Shown: positions 12,963 through 14,732 of the stretch, piece by piece | Layout of the letters: each line of letters opens with the position of its first letter | Numbering within the stretch: position 1 is the first letter of the stretch | Assembly (NCBI GenBank): GCA_011050175.1 | Contig: DRGF01000167.1 | Location: forward strand, 1 to 14,732 | Direction: 5' to 3' | Length of the DNA stretch: 14,732 nt | Origin: Thermococcus sp. | GTDB taxonomy: Archaea > Methanobacteriota_B > Thermococci > Thermococcales > Thermococcaceae | The notes under the pieces: model-generated | Database searches by the model: none | What the model was told of the DNA's origin: nothing | The model's input: only the letters and a program-made list of their open reading frames with translations | Position numbers and translations under genes: made by a program

Positions 12963-13451
12963 TCAGTCTATCTTGTAACCAATCTTCTCGACGAGTTCGC
13001 GCCTTTCGACTTTCTGCTCCTCGGTCTCTATTTTGTTGGCGGCCTTGCCGTCCACAACGCCCAGGACACTCCGTCCGAGGTCAGTCTCGGCGACTATGAC
13101 CTGGAAGGGGTTCTCACTGGCGCCGTAGACCATGGCAACGGCCGGGTGGTTCTTGACGGCGTTGAGCACGTTTATCGGGAAGGCGTTGCGCATGAGGATC
13201 ACAAAGACGTGGCCGGCGCCGATCTTGAGGGCGTTCTTTGCCGCGAGCTTCTCAAGCTCCTCATCGTTTCCCGTGAAGCGCGTAAGCTGAGGCTTTGCCT
13301 CGTTCATAGCTACTCCAAACTTTATGCCGGGGACGGTCGTCAGAAGGGTCTTCGCCAGGTCATCAACAGTAAATATGGAGAAGTTGCCCTGCCCGATTAT
13401 TACCTCAACGCCCTCCGGCTTCTCGATGTCCACGACCTCTATCTTTACCAT
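12963..13451 (-). CDS. Adenosine-specific kinase family protein (COG1839)
   Basis: A 162-residue protein of the Adenosine_kin family. It has a compact alpha/beta fold with [15 protein letters not shown] (20-34), [13 protein letters not shown] (46-58), [21 protein letters not shown] (78-98) and [12 protein letters not shown] (108-119). The whole sequence aligns in character with archaeal homologues such as PAE2307 of about 164 residues. The family was proposed to phosphorylate adenosine, but the evidence in the literature I recall is structural/limited. Start ATG 13451 lies after GGTGGTGA (13461-13454); the in-frame GTG at 13460 is in that site. It is divergent from the tandem Lrp-like regulator across 69 bp, so the two may share control. 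Confidence 0.85.
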   Translation of the reverse strand: MVKIEVVDIEKPEGVEVIIGQGNFSIFTVDDLAKTLLTTVPGIKFGVAMNEAKPQLTRFTGNDEELEKLAAKNALKIGAGHVFVILMRNAFPINVLNAVKNHPAVAMVYGASENPFQVIVAETDLGRSVLGVVDGKAANKIETEEQKVERRELVEKIGYKID

Positions 13452-13465
13452 AGTCACCACCGGAA

Positions 13466-13493
13466 GGATTTAATATCCCGACAGATATAACTT
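13466..13493. promoter_or_regulatory. Divergent promoter region (COG1839 gene / tandem regulator)
   Basis: GATTTAATATC (13467-13477) serves the plus-strand start at 13521 and AGTTATATCT (minus strand 13492-13483) the minus-strand start at 13451. The two TATA-like elements are within 25 bp of each other, so polymerase binding on one strand may hinder the other. Confidence 0.45.
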
Positions 13494-13520
13494 TTTCTCG
13501 TCCAGGGAGCGGTGAGTAAA

Positions 13521-14435
13521 ATGACCGAACCGGTCATGTCCGAGCTGGAGTTCCTGGTCGAAATCCTGAGCAAGCACCCAACGGAGAGCCTGAAGAGAAT
13601 ATCCGAGAGCGAGGGAGTGGGTTACTACAGGCTTAAAAGGCTGTACGACAAGTACTACGGCCAATACGTCCAGGTCAACGCCATGTACCGGATAGAAAAA
13701 ATCGGCCTAAAGAGTTACATCGCTTTTCTATCTGTCCCCCGGAGTGAACTCCGTTCCGTGGCGGCTCAGATACACAAGAACCCATTTATGGTCGACCAGA
13801 TCGCGATGTTCGGTTTCAAAAACGGGATAAACTCCATCCTCCACATACCCAAGGATCAAGTCAAATACATCGACGAGATGCTCTCCAGGTACTCCGAAGA
13901 CTACGAGTACTATGAAATCACAAGGTATCCCCCAAAGAAGAAGAAAGAGTTCGGAGAGTGGAGGTACAGCTACGACTACGCCGTGCTCATGGACATACTG
14001 AAGTGGGACGCCCGAACACCCCTAAAAGAAATATCCCAGATGCTCGGAAAGACCAGGCCAACGATCAGGTACATGATAAACAAGCTGAAAGAGGACGGCG
14101 TGCTGAGGGGCTTTATCGCCACAATCGACATGGACGCCCACGACAGGGGAGTCCTTGGAATAACATCCCGGCTCGACGAGGCCGTCCTCGAACGCTTCAA
14201 GGACTACGAGATAGTGGTCGGAGTTCTCGACGGCAATAAATATCTTCTCGAATGGTTCTTCAATTCAAAGGAAGACCTTGGAACAAGGCTCTTTGAGTTC
14301 AGCTCCTACGTGGAGAAGGTCGCCATAGAGTACTCCGATTTGCTGATGGATTTCAACAAAACCCCCCGCTTCAGGAGGTTCTCTCAGATGATTAAAGAAG
14401 ATGGGAGTGGATACCGCTCCATCGTGGAAGTTTAA
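13521..14435 (+). CDS. Tandem Lrp-like double winged-helix regulator
   Basis: A 304-residue protein made of two similar halves. Residues ~8-50 read as a helix-turn-helix (EFLVEILSKHPTESLKRI … YYRLKRLY) followed by an alpha/beta part (55-135). Residues ~152-200 repeat it (YAVLMDILKWDARTPLKEIS … TRPTIRYMINKLKEDGVLRG), followed by VLGITSRLDEAVLERFKDY and VGVLDGNKYLLEWFFNS. The second HTH is clearly AsnC-like; the first is weaker. This is effectively two Lrp protomers fused, so it may act as a pseudo-dimer. Start ATG 13521 has GGTGA at 13511-13515; the in-frame GTG at 13512 is in that site. It is divergent from the COG1839 gene and overlaps tail to tail by 4 bp (TTAA, 14432-14435) with the SPASM gene. 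The ligand and targets are unknown. Confidence 0.72.
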   Translation: MTEPVMSELEFLVEILSKHPTESLKRISESEGVGYYRLKRLYDKYYGQYVQVNAMYRIEKIGLKSYIAFLSVPRSELRSVAAQIHKNPFMVDQIAMFGFKNGINSILHIPKDQVKYIDEMLSRYSEDYEYYEITRYPPKKKKEFGEWRYSYDYAVLMDILKWDARTPLKEISQMLGKTRPTIRYMINKLKEDGVLRGFIATIDMDAHDRGVLGITSRLDEAVLERFKDYEIVVGVLDGNKYLLEWFFNSKEDLGTRLFEFSSYVEKVAIEYSDLLMDFNKTPRFRRFSQMIKEDGSGYRSIVEV

Positions 14436-14732
14436 AGGTCTATAATGCAGTATTCAAGCCCCTCTATATCTCCGGTCGCCTGATATTCCAGGGCCCTGCA
14501 GTCGTGGCATATGTATTTAAACGGACAATTGCTGCACGGTTCTATCTTATCCTTCGTCATCCTCCAGAATTCCTTGAGGCGTCTCTTCCTGAGAACCCTC
14601 TTCAGTCTGACCTCCTTAACGTCGGCCACGATGTAGTTCCTAAGGAGCGGGCACGGGAGGGCGTAGCCATCGGCAGTTATCGCAAGGGTGCCCCCAAGGC
14701 AGACATGATATCTCTCAACGCTCTGATTGAGA
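14432..14732 (-). CDS. Radical SAM/SPASM protein, C-terminal part
   Basis: Partial gene: the start lies beyond the window, and 99 residues plus the TAA stop are visible. They form a complete SPASM domain with the seven expected cysteines. Counting from the first visible residue, Cys11 and Cys27 lie in CLGGTLAITADGYALPC, Cys66, 69, 75 and 78 in PCSNCPFKYICHDC, and Cys95 in LEYC. SPASM domains carry two auxiliary [4Fe-4S] clusters, and proteins with them modify peptides, proteins or cofactors by radical chemistry. The N-terminal SAM-binding half is missing, so the reaction cannot be stated. Its stop overlaps that of the tandem regulator by 4 bp. A start at GTG 14629 would give a 65-residue stub; this is unlikely because the open frame and the first SPASM cysteines lie upstream of it. 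Confidence 0.85.
   Translation of the reverse strand, partial: LNQSVERYHVCLGGTLAITADGYALPCPLLRNYIVADVKEVRLKRVLRKRRLKEFWRMTKDKIEPCSNCPFKYICHDCRALEYQATGDIEGLEYCIIDL

Noticed and set aside
12421..12978. 185-residue open frame on the plus strand
   Set aside because: It is entirely opposite the XTP/dITP pyrophosphatase, which has conserved motifs; no ribosome binding site fits.
13521..14435. Siroheme decarboxylase (AhbA/AhbB-like, which also have Lrp-type folds) for the tandem protein, given a SPASM neighbour as in heme synthesis
   Set aside because: Thermococcales are not expected to make heme and I see no siroheme-binding His/Arg pattern; a regulator is simpler.
1..14732. tRNA, rRNA, CRISPR array, insertion sequence or integrated virus
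   Set aside because: No cloverleaf, repeat-spacer pattern, transposase or integrase motif was seen; the capsid-fold protein here is a short domain linked to deoC, not a provirus.

Overview
The window reads as a chromosomal segment of a hyperthermophilic euryarchaeon of the Thermococcaceae, most likely a Thermococcus. The evidence is a membrane-bound hydrogenase operon end, a CGP-CTERM surface protein, TATA-type promoters about 25 nt before starts, GGTGA-type ribosome binding sites, AGG/AAG-rich codon use and very compact gene packing. From memory, the order (mbhN, THUMP protein, thioredoxin reductase, ornithine-type aminotransferase, deoC, enolase, radical SAM) matches the T. kodakarensis region around TK2093-TK2110. 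No database was searched.

Layout. 1-663: 3' end of a membrane-bound hydrogenase operon (C-terminus of the NuoH-like subunit, then the NuoI-like MbhN, with a hairpin-plus-T terminator on its stop codon). 709-3438: a THUMP RNA-binding protein, diverging from an AAA+ ATPase, a DUF457/YdjM membrane protein, and a small membrane protein whose reading frame appears broken. 3519-6136: thioredoxin reductase and a class III (ornithine-type) aminotransferase, the latter behind two strong palindromes. 6131-7725: an ECF transporter S component, convergent with a two-gene operon of deoC (deoxyribose-phosphate aldolase) and a 94-residue HK97 A-domain ('family 4 encapsulin') protein. 7852-9450: an unknown 102-residue protein and a secreted Cys-rich CGP-CTERM protein. 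9486-10842: enolase, with a TGM-like (Tgr/TrmBL1) site between TATA and start. 10896-13493: a radical SAM protein that may be a lipoyl synthase subunit, an Lrp/AsnC regulator, the XTP/dITP pyrophosphatase and a COG1839 'adenosine-specific kinase'. 13521-14732: a tandem-duplicated Lrp-like regulator, overlapping tail to tail with the SPASM end of a radical SAM protein that runs off the window.

Functionally this is mostly core metabolism (hydrogen-evolving respiration, glycolysis, redox, amino acid and nucleotide metabolism). The most unusual item is deoC overlapping by 17 bp with a gene for a truncated viral-capsid-fold protein, which suggests that the aldolase is organised in or on a protein assembly. 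Several candidate operators are visible: the TGM at eno, the FL11/Lrp-like 13-mer and 18-bp palindrome at the aminotransferase, and the inverted repeat around the ECF-S TATA box. No rRNA, tRNA, CRISPR array, insertion sequence or integrated element was seen. No gene-free stretch exceeds 300 bases; the longest are 4512-4691 and 7682-7851.
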